From a virus: a stretch of DNA of 45,119 bases. A program made the position numbers and the translations under genes. The stretch is taken from positions 1 to 45,119 of the IMG/VR virus record IMGVR_UViG_3300043409_000185, one strand, 5' to 3'. The notes beneath the pieces are model-generated. The model saw only the letters and a list, made by a program, of their open reading frames with translations. It ran no database searches and had not been told where the DNA came from. The first letter of the stretch is position 1. Every line of letters starts with the position of its first letter. Below, piece by piece: positions 35,369 through 41,951 of the stretch.

Positions 35369-35397
35369 TTGACATTGTGCCACAAATAAGGTATAAT
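35369..35397 (+). promoter_or_regulatory. Early promoter 1, sigma-70 consensus
   Basis: TTGACA (35369-35374), 17-bp spacer, TATAAT (35392-35397): a full consensus match. Start expected near 35404, giving a leader of about 45 bases before the gene at 35450. It would be read by unmodified host RNA polymerase immediately after infection. Confidence 0.9.
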
Positions 35398-35449
35398 GTT
35401 TATAAGTAGGGGCAATCTCGCCTCTACTTAATTACTAGGAGTCGCAAAC

Positions 35450-36025
35450 ATGAAAGCTAAACTAAAAACACCAGCCCCGATAGAATTGATTGTCACTAGT
35501 GTATCGCCCGCGCCTGTTGTGGATTTGAGTAATCTGCGGGTCGCTGTCGCTGAATCCCTTGAATCCAGTTATGGTGCTCAGCGTGTGTATGGTGCAGCGT
35601 TAAACTCTGTCCTTCCCCGTTTCTGGTTTGATGTCGAGCATACCATGACGGGCGAAACTGCCAAAGTGACTAAAGCGGAAAAGCTAGCATTATATGGGGT
35701 GCTAAAAGCAGCGAAACATTCCAACCCAAGCGTAATATGGGGACGGATTCGCAATTATGGGCGCGAAGCGTACCAGTTAACCGAAGCCGTAGCACGTCAT
35801 GCCAATATGACACCGGACGAAATAGCAGCGGAAAAAGCAGCTATTGAAGCGGAAAAAGCAGCTAAAAATGCTGGTAGTCCACGCAGTCCACTTTTACGCA
35901 ATACTGAGGAACTTCTAGCATTGTATAATTTTAATGCAAAACTGGAAGACATACCAGCGAAAGTAGTCGAAGCGCAAAAAGGCATTGTAATGGCACTAAC
36001 TGCCCTAGGTCACAAATTTTTATAA
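35450..36025 (+). CDS. First early-arm protein, function unknown (191 aa)
   Basis: Soluble and Ala-rich. Contains VAVAESLESSYGAQRVYGAA, a Lys-rich helix (TAKVTKAEKLALYGVLKAAK) and SNPSVIWGRIRNYGREAYQL, then EAEKAAKNAGSPRSPLL and the end ALTALGHKFL. The SNPSxIWxRIRxYG pattern appears in early proteins of other phages but I know no function. It is the first gene behind a consensus promoter, so it is likely made in quantity at once after infection, as takeover or anti-defence proteins are. AGGAG precedes the ATG. Ends in a hairpin with a GAAA tetraloop. Confidence 0.7.
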   Translation: MKAKLKTPAPIELIVTSVSPAPVVDLSNLRVAVAESLESSYGAQRVYGAALNSVLPRFWFDVEHTMTGETAKVTKAEKLALYGVLKAAKHSNPSVIWGRIRNYGREAYQLTEAVARHANMTPDEIAAEKAAIEAEKAAKNAGSPRSPLLRNTEELLALYNFNAKLEDIPAKVVEAQKGIVMALTALGHKFL

Positions 36026-36031
36026 CCTAAC
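36015..36031 (+). repeat. 17-bp direct repeat, copy 1
   Basis: AATTTTTATAACCTAAC occurs here across the stop codon of the 191-aa gene and again at 36399-36415 across the stop of the 55-aa gene. The second copy runs into a full dispersed palindrome; this one keeps only the left half. Confidence 0.85.
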
Positions 36032-36032
36032 C

Positions 36033-36052
36033 TCCCGCCCGAAAGGGCGGGA
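36033..36052 (+). terminator. Hairpin with GAAA tetraloop after first early gene
   Basis: Eight-base-pair stem (TCCCGCCC/GGGCGGGA) closed by GAAA, a stable GNRA-type loop. There is no U tract after it (ATTCTATAA), so it may be an attenuator, RNA stabiliser or partial terminator rather than a full stop; the next gene begins 20 bp further on. Confidence 0.6.
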
Positions 36053-36071
36053 TTCTATAAAGGACAATGCC

Positions 36072-36245
36072 GTGTTAAACACAACAGAAAAGACATTAAT
36101 AACCGAAACCTATGTAGACTATTTTCCTAAGCGTCCATGTAGCGATATACCCGAACTACTCGCCCATGCCGGGGCTCTCATCGAAGAAATAACACAGGAC
36201 AACGTAAAATTTCTAGTCTGGGATTTTATAGGCACAAAGATATGA
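36072..36245 (+). CDS. Small early protein, GTG start (57 aa)
   Basis: GTG at 36072 with AAAGGA eight bases upstream. Product starts MLNTTEKTLITETYVDYFPK and ends VKFLVWDFIGTKI; soluble, mildly acidic, no recognised motif. Its TGA overlaps the next ATG (ATGA), so the two small genes form a coupled pair. Confidence 0.6.
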   Translation: MLNTTEKTLITETYVDYFPKRPCSDIPELLAHAGALIEEITQDNVKFLVWDFIGTKI

Positions 36246-36409
36246 AACCAATTACAGTATGGCAGCGATTTTACCCCGCTACAAATACATGGGAGCATAA
36301 TCATATCAGCGATAATCATACGGAGTTAAATGCACCGATAGCTATATCAGACATTCAAAAATCATGCTGGAAAAATGCAATCTGGCGATACCATCACGAA
36401 TTTTTATAA
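36242..36409 (+). CDS. Small early protein (55 aa)
   Basis: Coupled by ATGA overlap to the previous gene. Product is rich in Trp, His and Asn (MKPITVWQRFYPATNTWEHN, CWKNAIWRYHHEFL). No family recognised. Followed at once by a dispersed palindrome and a strong terminator. Confidence 0.6.
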   Translation: MKPITVWQRFYPATNTWEHNHISDNHTELNAPIAISDIQKSCWKNAIWRYHHEFL

Positions 36410-36415
36410 CCTAAC
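36399..36415 (+). repeat. 17-bp direct repeat, copy 2
   Basis: AATTTTTATAACCTAAC, same as 36015-36031, again crossing a stop codon. Confidence 0.85.
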
Positions 36416-36424
36416 ATTGTTAGG
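36410..36424. promoter_or_regulatory. Dispersed 15-bp palindrome, copy 2 (perfect)
   Basis: CCTAACATTGTTAGG, perfect. One base after the stop of the 55-aa gene and five bases before the terminator stem. Confidence 0.9.
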
Positions 36425-36429
36425 TTTAA

Positions 36430-36457
36430 CCCCGCCCTGATCGGCGGGGTTTTTTTT
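36430..36457 (+). terminator. Rho-independent terminator
   Basis: Seven-base-pair GC stem (CCCCGCC/GGCGGGG) with a 6-base loop, followed by eight T residues. A strong terminator closing the first early transcription unit. Confidence 0.9.
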
Positions 36458-36506
36458 CGCGGTTTTTTCCGGTTTTCGGTCTTATCGTTACTCTGTTATG
36501 TCTTGT

Positions 36507-36558
36507 GTATTTGTATTTGAATTTGTATTTGAATTTGAATTTGAATTTGTATTTGTAT
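36507..36558 (+). repeat. 6-bp tandem repeat GWATTT
   Basis: Eight full units plus a partial: GTATTT, GTATTT, GAATTT, GTATTT, then three GAATTT, GTATTT, GTAT. The alternation of only two variants suggests slippage of multi-unit blocks. Confidence 0.9.
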
Positions 36559-36582
36559 GATAGTTTTATGATAGTTCCCACA

Positions 36583-36646
36583 CAACGACCCAACGCCCCA
36601 ACGCCCCAACGCTCCAACGACCCAACGCTCCAACACCCCAACGACA
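36583..36646 (+). repeat. 8-bp tandem repeat CAACGCCC-type, eight units
   Basis: Eight contiguous octamers share CAAC at their start and C at most ends (CAACGACC, CAACGCCC twice, CAACGCTC, CAACGACC, CAACGCTC, CAACACCC, CAACGACA). Almost no G-free strand bias breaks it. Iteron-like. Confidence 0.9.
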
Positions 36647-36662
36647 CAGCGTACCACCAAAG

Positions 36663-36677
36663 CCTAACATTGTTAGG
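36663..36677. promoter_or_regulatory. Dispersed 15-bp palindrome, copy 3 (perfect)
   Basis: CCTAACATTGTTAGG, perfect, in the non-coding region just after the octamer array. Confidence 0.9.
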
Positions 36678-37132
36678 TATAGGGAGGGTTAAATTCAAAA
36701 ACAGACATAGTAGGGCATAGGTTTTTAATTTGAACGCAGCCACAGACAGATTAGGGGCATTGCTGAGGATTCAGCCTATTTTAGCCCTAGTTTGCCCCAC
36801 ATTAACACCCCAAAATAACCCGTAATATTACGTGTAATAAAATACCACCCCCAAGACCCGCATGGATAGGCTTTGTAGCAATGTAAGGCGTTTTACCAAG
36901 TATAGCCCCCCTTTTTCAAAACCTACAACGTCTTTTAAGCACAAAGCAAAAAAGAGTAAATTTTAACGAAATTTGAAAATCCCCCCCTCACTATAATATT
37001 TACATTACAATATACTATACACACACACTACCTATTACATAGCCTGCTATCATTGAATTCATATTGTAATTTCTCGCGTAATTTTCCTGTTTTTGCTTTA
37101 TTACGCTATACATAAGGATAAGACCAATTAAC

Positions 37133-37161
37133 TTGACATAAACCCTTATTTGTGGTACAAT
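37133..37161 (+). promoter_or_regulatory. Early promoter 2, sigma-70 with extended -10
   Basis: TTGACA (37133-37138), 17-bp spacer, TACAAT (37156-37161) with TG one base before it. The surrounding sequence (ACCAATTAAC before, ATATATGTAAGTGGAGTT after) is nearly the same as at promoter 3 (39086), so the two are copies of one module. Confidence 0.88.
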
Positions 37162-37211
37162 ATATATGTAAGTGGAGTTATAGGTTATTTTTGATTGTAA
37201 ACCGAGCAATA

Positions 37212-37226
37212 CCTAACATTGTTAGG
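37212..37226. promoter_or_regulatory. Dispersed 15-bp palindrome, copy 4 (perfect)
   Basis: CCTAACATTGTTAGG, perfect. In the leader of promoter 2, beginning about 50 bp after the -10 box and 21 bp before the ATG at 37247. Confidence 0.9.
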
Positions 37227-37246
37227 TACTACTAAGGAGAAACAAA

Positions 37247-37423
37247 ATGAGCAAAATCACAAAAGCCCAGCAGCAAGCTATCAAGCGTAAGTTTGAGCGT
37301 GACGATCAGGGCATGACGTACTTACAGTTTCGGCGCAGTGTGAAGTATGGGTACGACTGCCTGATGGTGCGATGGTGCGGAATGTGGCTCGGCATCGAAA
37401 AAGACGGTTACACGCACTCATAA
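37247..37423 (+). CDS. Conserved small phage protein (58 aa)
   Basis: Starts with a basic helix (MSKITKAQQQAIKRKFERDD) and has the conserved core TYLQFRRSVKYGYDCLMVRW, then GMWLGIEKDGYTHS. This short protein is frequent in tailed phages, with no assigned function known to me. AAGGAG lies before the ATG. First gene of the second early unit. Confidence 0.7.
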   Translation: MSKITKAQQQAIKRKFERDDQGMTYLQFRRSVKYGYDCLMVRWCGMWLGIEKDGYTHS

Positions 37424-37431
37424 AGACAAAA

Positions 37432-37446
37432 CCTAACATTGTTAGG
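37432..37446. promoter_or_regulatory. Dispersed 15-bp palindrome, copy 5 (perfect)
   Basis: CCTAACATTGTTAGG, perfect, in the 39-bp gap between the 58-aa and 55-aa genes, just before the AGGAG of the latter. Confidence 0.9.
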
Positions 37447-37462
37447 ACACAGGAGATAAATC

Positions 37463-37630
37463 ATGACGGAAGAAGATTTTGAAGAAGCACACAAGATTAA
37501 AGAAAATCTTGCGGCGGAGATACATGCGATAGTTAATGTTGCTTTGTCTGGCAAATCGTCGGAAATGGATACACTAATACGCGAACTACTCGATGAGGAA
37601 TTCAGATTCTATACAAGGAGAACAAAATGA
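37463..37630 (+). CDS. Small acidic early protein (55 aa)
   Basis: AGGAG is placed well before the ATG. Product is helical and charged (EEDFEEAHKIKENLAAEIHA, SSEMDTLIRELLDEEFRFYT). No family recognised. The stop overlaps the next start (ATGA). Confidence 0.6.
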   Translation: MTEEDFEEAHKIKENLAAEIHAIVNVALSGKSSEMDTLIRELLDEEFRFYTRRTK

Positions 37631-37761
37631 ACCGACACGAGGAGTTTTTCCCACGACAACCACGCAAGCCATTCGAGCCTACACCGTGGCTAATAGTGCT
37701 TTTGATCGTAATGAGTATTGCTTTGGTATCAATAATTGATAACTGCGGTATAGCATCATGA
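37627..37761 (+). CDS. Small membrane protein (44 aa)
   Basis: Soluble Pro/Arg-rich start (MNRHEEFFPRQPRKPFEPTP) then one membrane helix (WLIVLLIVMSIALVSIIDNC). Overlaps both neighbours by ATGA, and has an AAGGAGAACAAA leader. Early single-span phage proteins often act at the host membrane (for example in superinfection exclusion), but nothing here shows that. Confidence 0.6.
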   Translation: MNRHEEFFPRQPRKPFEPTPWLIVLLIVMSIALVSIIDNCGIAS

Positions 37762-38084
37762 TGTGCGGCAAGCCGCACTCACAGAAACAGGACAAAACTA
37801 GAATCAGTAGCGTCCACAAGGTGGAGAGGGGTGGAGAGTTGTTGGGTTATTTTGGACACCAGCAGTACATCGTCTTCTATACCAACACCACGTGCCTAGT
37901 CTGGGATGATAAATTGCAGGTACACAAGTATCCAGAGCAGTACATAAGGGTTGATGCAGTTGACGAGATGGATGCCGCAATCAAGGGCATGGATAAGCTA
38001 AGAAGTTTGTACGGGGCTAACAATGTTAGGCTTGGAGGCAACAAAGATGAGTTAGGAGGCAACGGAGATTCACAAGAGAAGTAA
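37758..38084 (+). CDS. Early protein of unknown function (108 aa)
   Basis: Basic N-terminus (GKPHSQKQDKTRISSVHKVE), beta-rich centre (HQQYIVFYTNTTCLVWDDKL), helical MDAAIKGMDKLRSLYGANN, and a polar Gly/Asn-rich end. I do not recognise it. Translationally coupled to the membrane protein (ATGA). Contains a near-perfect dispersed palindrome (38016-38030) in its coding sequence. Confidence 0.6.
   Translation: MMCGKPHSQKQDKTRISSVHKVERGGELLGYFGHQQYIVFYTNTTCLVWDDKLQVHKYPEQYIRVDAVDEMDAAIKGMDKLRSLYGANNVRLGGNKDELGGNGDSQEK
38016..38030. promoter_or_regulatory. Dispersed 15-bp palindrome, copy 6 (one mismatch, in gene)
   Basis: GCTAACAATGTTAGG; only the first base differs. Encodes A-N-N-V-R in the 108-aa protein. 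Confidence 0.75.
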
Positions 38085-38112
38085 ATTAAAACTAAACCAC
38101 AGGAGAACTAAA

Positions 38113-39075
38113 ATGGCTTACGGACATACTTTTAGAGTGTACTCAAACAGGATAAAGACCTACGAGGAAGCACTAGCGCACGAGGCAGCAGTCAAGCCAA
38201 TACGTGGCAAGACTATTAAGCCACTGCATAGACGTAGGGATACTCACTTAACCATAAGGAAGCAAGATGTGTGGCAAGCCGCACTTTTGGGGCAGACGGA
38301 GACTGTCTTTGAGGGTGAGGAGGTTGTTATCCAGATGTACAACACGGACATCGTTAAGTACCGACCAAATGGCGACATATATGTGCAGATTGGTGGGTGG
38401 ATAAACATGGCTACGTGCCAAGTGCTGACTGACATACTAGGGGCTAACTTCAATAAGTATGACAACAAGATGTGGGTAAAGTGTGACATCCCAGAAAGTT
38501 ACAGTACTTATGCACTGCCAATAGATGCCCACGCACCCAATATATTTAGGGTGAACACGAGTAACACACTGGAGTTCCAGAACTACAAGTATCCAGAGGT
38601 GCATAACTTGAACAGGCAAAAGGCTAACATTGTTAGGAAGCAGTACAAGTCGTTCCGGCAATACCTGACTAATAACTTTAAGCTGCGTAGTGAGGATGGT
38701 GGGGTTACTTGTACCTTTGGGGCTGATGAGTTTTTGGAAGCGTTCAAACCCGATCAGGTATACGGCATACCTAATATACCCAATGTTCGAGTAGTAGGTA
38801 AGAAGTGGACTAACGAGAAAGCCGTAGCGGAGTACATGGCGTTAATAACTAACGATGGGCTTGGGCATAAGACTGAGGACTTCTATAAGGCGGTACTCAT
38901 GACTGTGGGTGCAGGTGGAGGCTACCGTAGACATAATGCCGTAGCCTTGAAACAGTTACTGAAGGTACTCGATGACTGCATACTCTACCATCACAGGGAC
39001 ACGGTGTTTGTAAAGAAGCAAGTAACCACAGGGGCTTGGGTTATAGATAGCTACTCCCGATTCATGGAGCAATAG
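38113..39075 (+). CDS. Early protein of unknown function (320 aa)
   Basis: Soluble, basic N-terminal half (FRVYSNRIKTYEEALAHEAA, IRGKTIKPLHRRRDTHLTIR), a mid section with VQIGGWINMATCQVLTDIL and KYDNKMWVKC, then AEYMALITNDGLGHKTEDFY and VGAGGGYRRHNAVALKQLLK. I have seen proteins of this type before the MoxR/VWA genes in uncultured phages but know no function. Leader ACAGGAGAACTAAAATG matches that of other early genes. A near-perfect palindrome lies inside it. Confidence 0.65.
   Translation: MAYGHTFRVYSNRIKTYEEALAHEAAVKPIRGKTIKPLHRRRDTHLTIRKQDVWQAALLGQTETVFEGEEVVIQMYNTDIVKYRPNGDIYVQIGGWINMATCQVLTDILGANFNKYDNKMWVKCDIPESYSTYALPIDAHAPNIFRVNTSNTLEFQNYKYPEVHNLNRQKANIVRKQYKSFRQYLTNNFKLRSEDGGVTCTFGADEFLEAFKPDQVYGIPNIPNVRVVGKKWTNEKAVAEYMALITNDGLGHKTEDFYKAVLMTVGAGGGYRRHNAVALKQLLKVLDDCILYHHRDTVFVKKQVTTGAWVIDSYSRFMEQ
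38623..38637. promoter_or_regulatory. Dispersed 15-bp palindrome, copy 7 (one mismatch, in gene)
   Basis: GCTAACATTGTTAGG; first base differs. Encodes A-N-I-V-R in the 320-aa protein. Confidence 0.75.
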
Positions 39076-39085
39076 ACCAATTAAC

Positions 39086-39114
39086 TTGACACGGACACTA
39101 TAATGTGGTACAAT
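39086..39114 (+). promoter_or_regulatory. Early promoter 3, copy of promoter 2 module
   Basis: TTGACA (39086-39091), 17-bp spacer, TACAAT (39109-39114), extended by TG. Flanks ACCAATTAAC and GTAAGTGGAGTT are shared with promoter 2. It drives the MoxR/VWA operon. Confidence 0.88.
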
Positions 39115-39167
39115 ATATATAGTAAGTGGAGTTGTACGTGTAAATTAAGAGAACCGGCAGGAGCAAG

Positions 39168-39182
39168 CCTAACATTGTTAGG
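39168..39182. promoter_or_regulatory. Dispersed 15-bp palindrome, copy 8 (perfect)
   Basis: CCTAACATTGTTAGG, perfect. In the leader of promoter 3, starting 54 bp after the -10 box, nearly the same distance as copy 4 from promoter 2 (51 bp). Confidence 0.9.
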
Positions 39183-39250
39183 TGTAGTAGAGAAGATGTA
39201 ACTAACCCAATTTGGGTTCAAGATGTACCTTAACTTAATGGAGACACAAA

Positions 39251-40318
39251 ATGGCTGAGATCAACTTTGGCAACACAGTATCACTGAAGCAAGCAGCAAG
39301 TATCATCATGTCCACACCAATGAACCGTTACCTATTACAAGGAGAGCCGGGGATTGGCAAGAGTAGTTTACTCAAGGTTATCGGTGAGCAGCTACCGACC
39401 CACGAGGTTGCCTATATAGATGTGCCCAACATGGACTTAGGTGATATAGCTATGCCTGTCATAGACCATGATAACAAAGTTACCCGCTACTACCCCAATA
39501 GTCGTTTCAAGATACATCTGGGTAAGCCAGTGTGCATAATGTTAGACGAGTACCCCAAAGGTGCTGAGCCTATTAAGAACATGCTTCACCCTATGCTAGA
39601 AGTAGCTAACCCACGGCTAGGGGATATACCCATGCACCCTGAGTCTATCGTGTTCCTAACAGGTAATCTATCCAGTGATGGAGTAGGTGATTCTCTCAAG
39701 GCGCATAGCAGGAATAGGATTATCCCATTAACAGTGCGGAAGCCTGATGCTGACGAGTGGCTAGAGTGGGCTGTCAATAACAACATAGAGCCAGTAGTTA
39801 TGGCGTGGGTCAAGCAGTTTCCTCATGCTATGGCATCCTATACAGACGGTACGCAGTCTGAGAATCCCTACATATATAACCCCAAGAAGGTGCAGATAGG
39901 CTTCGTTACCCCACGTTCACTCGAGCGAGTATCTAACATTGTTAGGGTGCGGGCACAGTTAGATACCGAGTCGCTACTGTGTGCTGTAACAGGTGCAGTT
40001 GGGGAGTCAGCGTCAAGGGATATGCAAGCCTTCATTGAGTATCAGAACCAGCTACCCACATGGGAGGCAATACTCAAATCGCCACAGACTGTAGATGTAC
40101 CTGATTCTGCTGGTGCGTGTGCGGTGCTTATCTTTGGAGCTGTGTCTAAGGTGGCTAAGGATAACATAGCATCCTTTATGCAGTACCTTGAACGCTTCGA
40201 ACCAGAGTGGCAAGCATGTTTCGCTATCAACATAGCCAAGAATCCAGCTAAGCAGAGCATAGCGTTTAGTAGCAGTGCGTTTGCTGCATGGGTGGCTAAG
40301 AATGAAGACCTGTTATAA
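39251..40318 (+). CDS. MoxR-type AAA+ ATPase
   Basis: 355 residues. Walker A GEPGIGKS (31-38), Walker B VCIMLDE (94-100), sensor 1 FLTGN (135-139), arginine-finger region SLKAHSRNRI (148-157), sensor 2 TPRSLE (220-225). These features and the partner gene (VWA protein next door) place it with MoxR-like AAA+ chaperones, which form hexamers and remodel a VWA-bound client, as in CobS/CobT and ChlI/ChlD chelatases. In the phage the client is unknown. It leads an operon of at least five genes with near-identical ribosome-binding leaders. Confidence 0.85.
   Translation: MAEINFGNTVSLKQAASIIMSTPMNRYLLQGEPGIGKSSLLKVIGEQLPTHEVAYIDVPNMDLGDIAMPVIDHDNKVTRYYPNSRFKIHLGKPVCIMLDEYPKGAEPIKNMLHPMLEVANPRLGDIPMHPESIVFLTGNLSSDGVGDSLKAHSRNRIIPLTVRKPDADEWLEWAVNNNIEPVVMAWVKQFPHAMASYTDGTQSENPYIYNPKKVQIGFVTPRSLERVSNIVRVRAQLDTESLLCAVTGAVGESASRDMQAFIEYQNQLPTWEAILKSPQTVDVPDSAGACAVLIFGAVSKVAKDNIASFMQYLERFEPEWQACFAINIAKNPAKQSIAFSSSAFAAWVAKNEDLL
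39932..39946. promoter_or_regulatory. Dispersed 15-bp palindrome, copy 9 (one mismatch, in gene)
   Basis: TCTAACATTGTTAGG; first base differs. Encodes S-N-I-V-R in the MoxR-type ATPase. Confidence 0.75.
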
Positions 40319-40339
40319 AACAACAACTAGGAGAACAAA

Positions 40340-41542
40340 ATGACTGAAGTTATCGAGGTTAGGGACGTAGAGGAACGCCGTCTTAAGAGGGCTAAGATAA
40401 GCCTGATGCGTAACCCGATGTTCGCATTGTGGCAAGGCATCATGATGGTAGGTAAGACTGAGATCTGTGACGATATACCCACAGCGTGTACGGATGGGCG
40501 TAACGAGTGGTACGGCAGGGAGTTCATCAAGTCACTAGATGACAAGGAGTTGTGCTTCGTAATACTGCACGAGAATATGCACAAGGCACTGAGGCACATG
40601 ACTACGTGGCGCAAGTTGTGGGATGAGGATGCTAAGTTAGCTAACTGTGCTTGTGACTACGTGATTAACCTGATGATCGTGGACATGGATACTAAGGAGC
40701 AGTTCATCTCAGTACCCCAGAAGGACGGCAAGCCACGTGCTCTCATTGACGGTAAGTTCAAGGGTATGAACAGTAAGCAGGTGTTCGACATACTCAAGCA
40801 GGAGCAAGCCGATGGCAAGGAGGGTAGGGGTGAGGGCTTTGATGAGCATGATTGGGAGGGTGCTAAGGGTATGTCTGAGGAGGAGTCAAAGACACTCGAG
40901 CGCGAGATAGACCAAGCCCTACGTCAAGGTCAGATTGCACATAAGAAGATATGTGGTAAGGGTGCGGGTGGCATGAACCGAGAACTAGGGGACTTACTTG
41001 AGCCACAGATAGACTGGCGTGAAGTGATGCGTGAGTTCGTTAAGTCTATATGTAGCAGTAAGGATGCCTCGTCATGGCGTAGGGTCAACCGTAGGTTCTT
41101 ATCTAGTGGTGTATATATGCCAACACTAATAGGGGAAAGCATCGGTAGCCTAGTCATAGGCATAGATACGTCTGGGTCTGTCGGTGTAAAGGAACTTAAT
41201 ACGTTCTTGTCTGAGGTGCAAGCCATAGCTAAGGATGTTAACCCCCAAAAGGTAGACCTTATCTATTGGGATAGCGAGGTGGCATCACATGAGGAGTACG
41301 ACACTTGCACACTACCTAACATTGTTAGTAGTACCAAGCCCAGAGGTGGTGGGGGTACTGATCCTACTGCACTACAGGACTACTTGATTAAGAACAACAT
41401 AGTACCTGAGTGTATCGTGATGCTAACGGATGGTGAGATAAGTGATTGGGGCACTGAGTGGAACGCACCAGTATTGTGGACTATCTGCGGTAACTCACGA
41501 GTGTATGCACCAGTAGGTAAGACTGTTCACGTTAACAACTAA
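40340..41542 (+). CDS. HExxH metallopeptidase-like / VWA-domain protein (DUF2201-type)
   Basis: 400 residues in two domains. The N-terminal part has HENMH (H77, E78, H81; zinc-type HExxH) followed by CACDYVINLMI (third-ligand region near D106), as in predicted metallopeptidases fused to VWA. A charged linker (about 150-200) leads to a VWA domain with the MIDAS metal site: DTSGS (276-280), GGGTD (338-341) and LTDGE (362-366). Such proteins pair with MoxR ATPases; the gene before it is one. Substrate and process are unknown; protein quality control, chelatase-like activation or host-protein remodelling are all possible. Confidence 0.85.
   Translation: MTEVIEVRDVEERRLKRAKISLMRNPMFALWQGIMMVGKTEICDDIPTACTDGRNEWYGREFIKSLDDKELCFVILHENMHKALRHMTTWRKLWDEDAKLANCACDYVINLMIVDMDTKEQFISVPQKDGKPRALIDGKFKGMNSKQVFDILKQEQADGKEGRGEGFDEHDWEGAKGMSEEESKTLEREIDQALRQGQIAHKKICGKGAGGMNRELGDLLEPQIDWREVMREFVKSICSSKDASSWRRVNRRFLSSGVYMPTLIGESIGSLVIGIDTSGSVGVKELNTFLSEVQAIAKDVNPQKVDLIYWDSEVASHEEYDTCTLPNIVSSTKPRGGGGTDPTALQDYLIKNNIVPECIVMLTDGEISDWGTEWNAPVLWTICGNSRVYAPVGKTVHVNN
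41315..41329. promoter_or_regulatory. Dispersed 15-bp palindrome, copy 10 (one mismatch, in gene)
   Basis: CCTAACATTGTTAGT; only the last base differs. Encodes P-N-I-V-S in the VWA protein. Confidence 0.75.
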
Positions 41543-41553
41543 GGAGAAACAAA

Positions 41554-41718
41554 ATGACTAAGACAAGAGAGGAATTGGTAAAAGCTATAGGTCTACTTCA
41601 GGCTGCTGCTGCTGCTAGGGTTGCTGCTGCTGCTGTTGCTGCTAAGGCTGATTGGGAGGCTTATGAGGCTGCTAGAGATGCTTTGAAGGCTTACGACAAG
41701 GAGAACACAAATGAGTAA
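41554..41718 (+). CDS. Small Ala-rich helical protein (54 aa)
   Basis: MTKTREELVKAIGLLQAAAA then repeated Ala (RVAAAAVAAKADWEAYEAAR) and KAYDKENTNE. It should be a single long helix or coiled coil. The middle is coded by repeated GCT triplets, so it may vary in length by slippage. AAGGAGAAACAAA leader. Overlaps the next gene by 8 bp. Unknown role within the MoxR/VWA operon. Confidence 0.65.
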   Translation: MTKTREELVKAIGLLQAAAAARVAAAAVAAKADWEAYEAARDALKAYDKENTNE

Positions 41719-41950
41719 GGTAATAATTGAGTTGGGGTATGACAAGTATCTACTGGATACTAAAGAAGCCGTAGACCTAGTAGATATTCTATCTAAGGCG
41801 GAGTTATACAAGGAGGTGTGGCACAAGGAGGAGGACGGCGGTACTACCTACCACGTGTACGAGCAAGACCGTGTAAAGAGTTCAATGTCAATCATGCCTG
41901 ACCATCTATGTCGGATGGCTAGGTTAGCTGGTAAACCACAGGAGAAATAA
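41711..41950 (+). CDS. Small protein in MoxR/VWA operon (79 aa)
   Basis: MSKVIIELGYDKYLLDTKEA and VDLVDILSKAELYKEV, then YHVYEQDRVKSSMSIMPDHL. A mixed alpha/beta fold is likely. Similar short proteins with a YHVY segment occur in phage early regions; no function known to me. Leader AAGGAGAACACAAATG. Confidence 0.6.
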   Translation: MSKVIIELGYDKYLLDTKEAVDLVDILSKAELYKEVWHKEEDGGTTYHVYEQDRVKSSMSIMPDHLCRMARLAGKPQEK

Positions 41951-41951
41951 C

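Larger units (their letters stand above)
34988..35449. other. Divergent intergenic region between late and early arms
   Basis: 462 bp without a convincing gene. Leftward it holds a putative late promoter with an overlapping inverted repeat and an 18-bp palindrome; in the centre, G-rich plus-strand sequence with a predicted G-quadruplex; on the right, a perfect copy of the dispersed CCTAACAATGTTAGG palindrome and a consensus sigma-70 promoter for the early arm. It is probably the main switch region of the phage and could also hold the packaging site next to the terminase gene. Confidence 0.8.
36458..37132. other. Non-coding repeat-rich region, candidate replication origin
   Basis: 675 bp with no convincing gene. 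It holds a 6-bp GWATTT tandem array (36507-36558), an 8-bp CAACGCCC-type array (36583-36646), one perfect dispersed palindrome (36663-36677), then an AT-rich tract with C-runs and ACACAC (36960-37030). Iterated short repeats beside AT-rich DNA, between a terminator and an early promoter, resemble an origin. It could instead be a regulatory or simply slippage-prone spacer. Confidence 0.5.

Noticed and set aside
36426-36743. 105-codon minus-strand frame (and a 71-codon plus-strand frame) in the repeat-rich region
   Set aside because: The products are direct translations of the hexamer and octamer repeats and the terminator; wrong strand for the early arm and no ribosome-binding site.
36973-36997. 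TTGAAA ... TATAAT promoter-like pair
   Set aside because: The spacer is only 13 bp, too short for sigma-70.
37015-37209. 64-codon minus-strand frame
   Set aside because: It overlaps promoter 2 on the opposite strand and has no supporting features.
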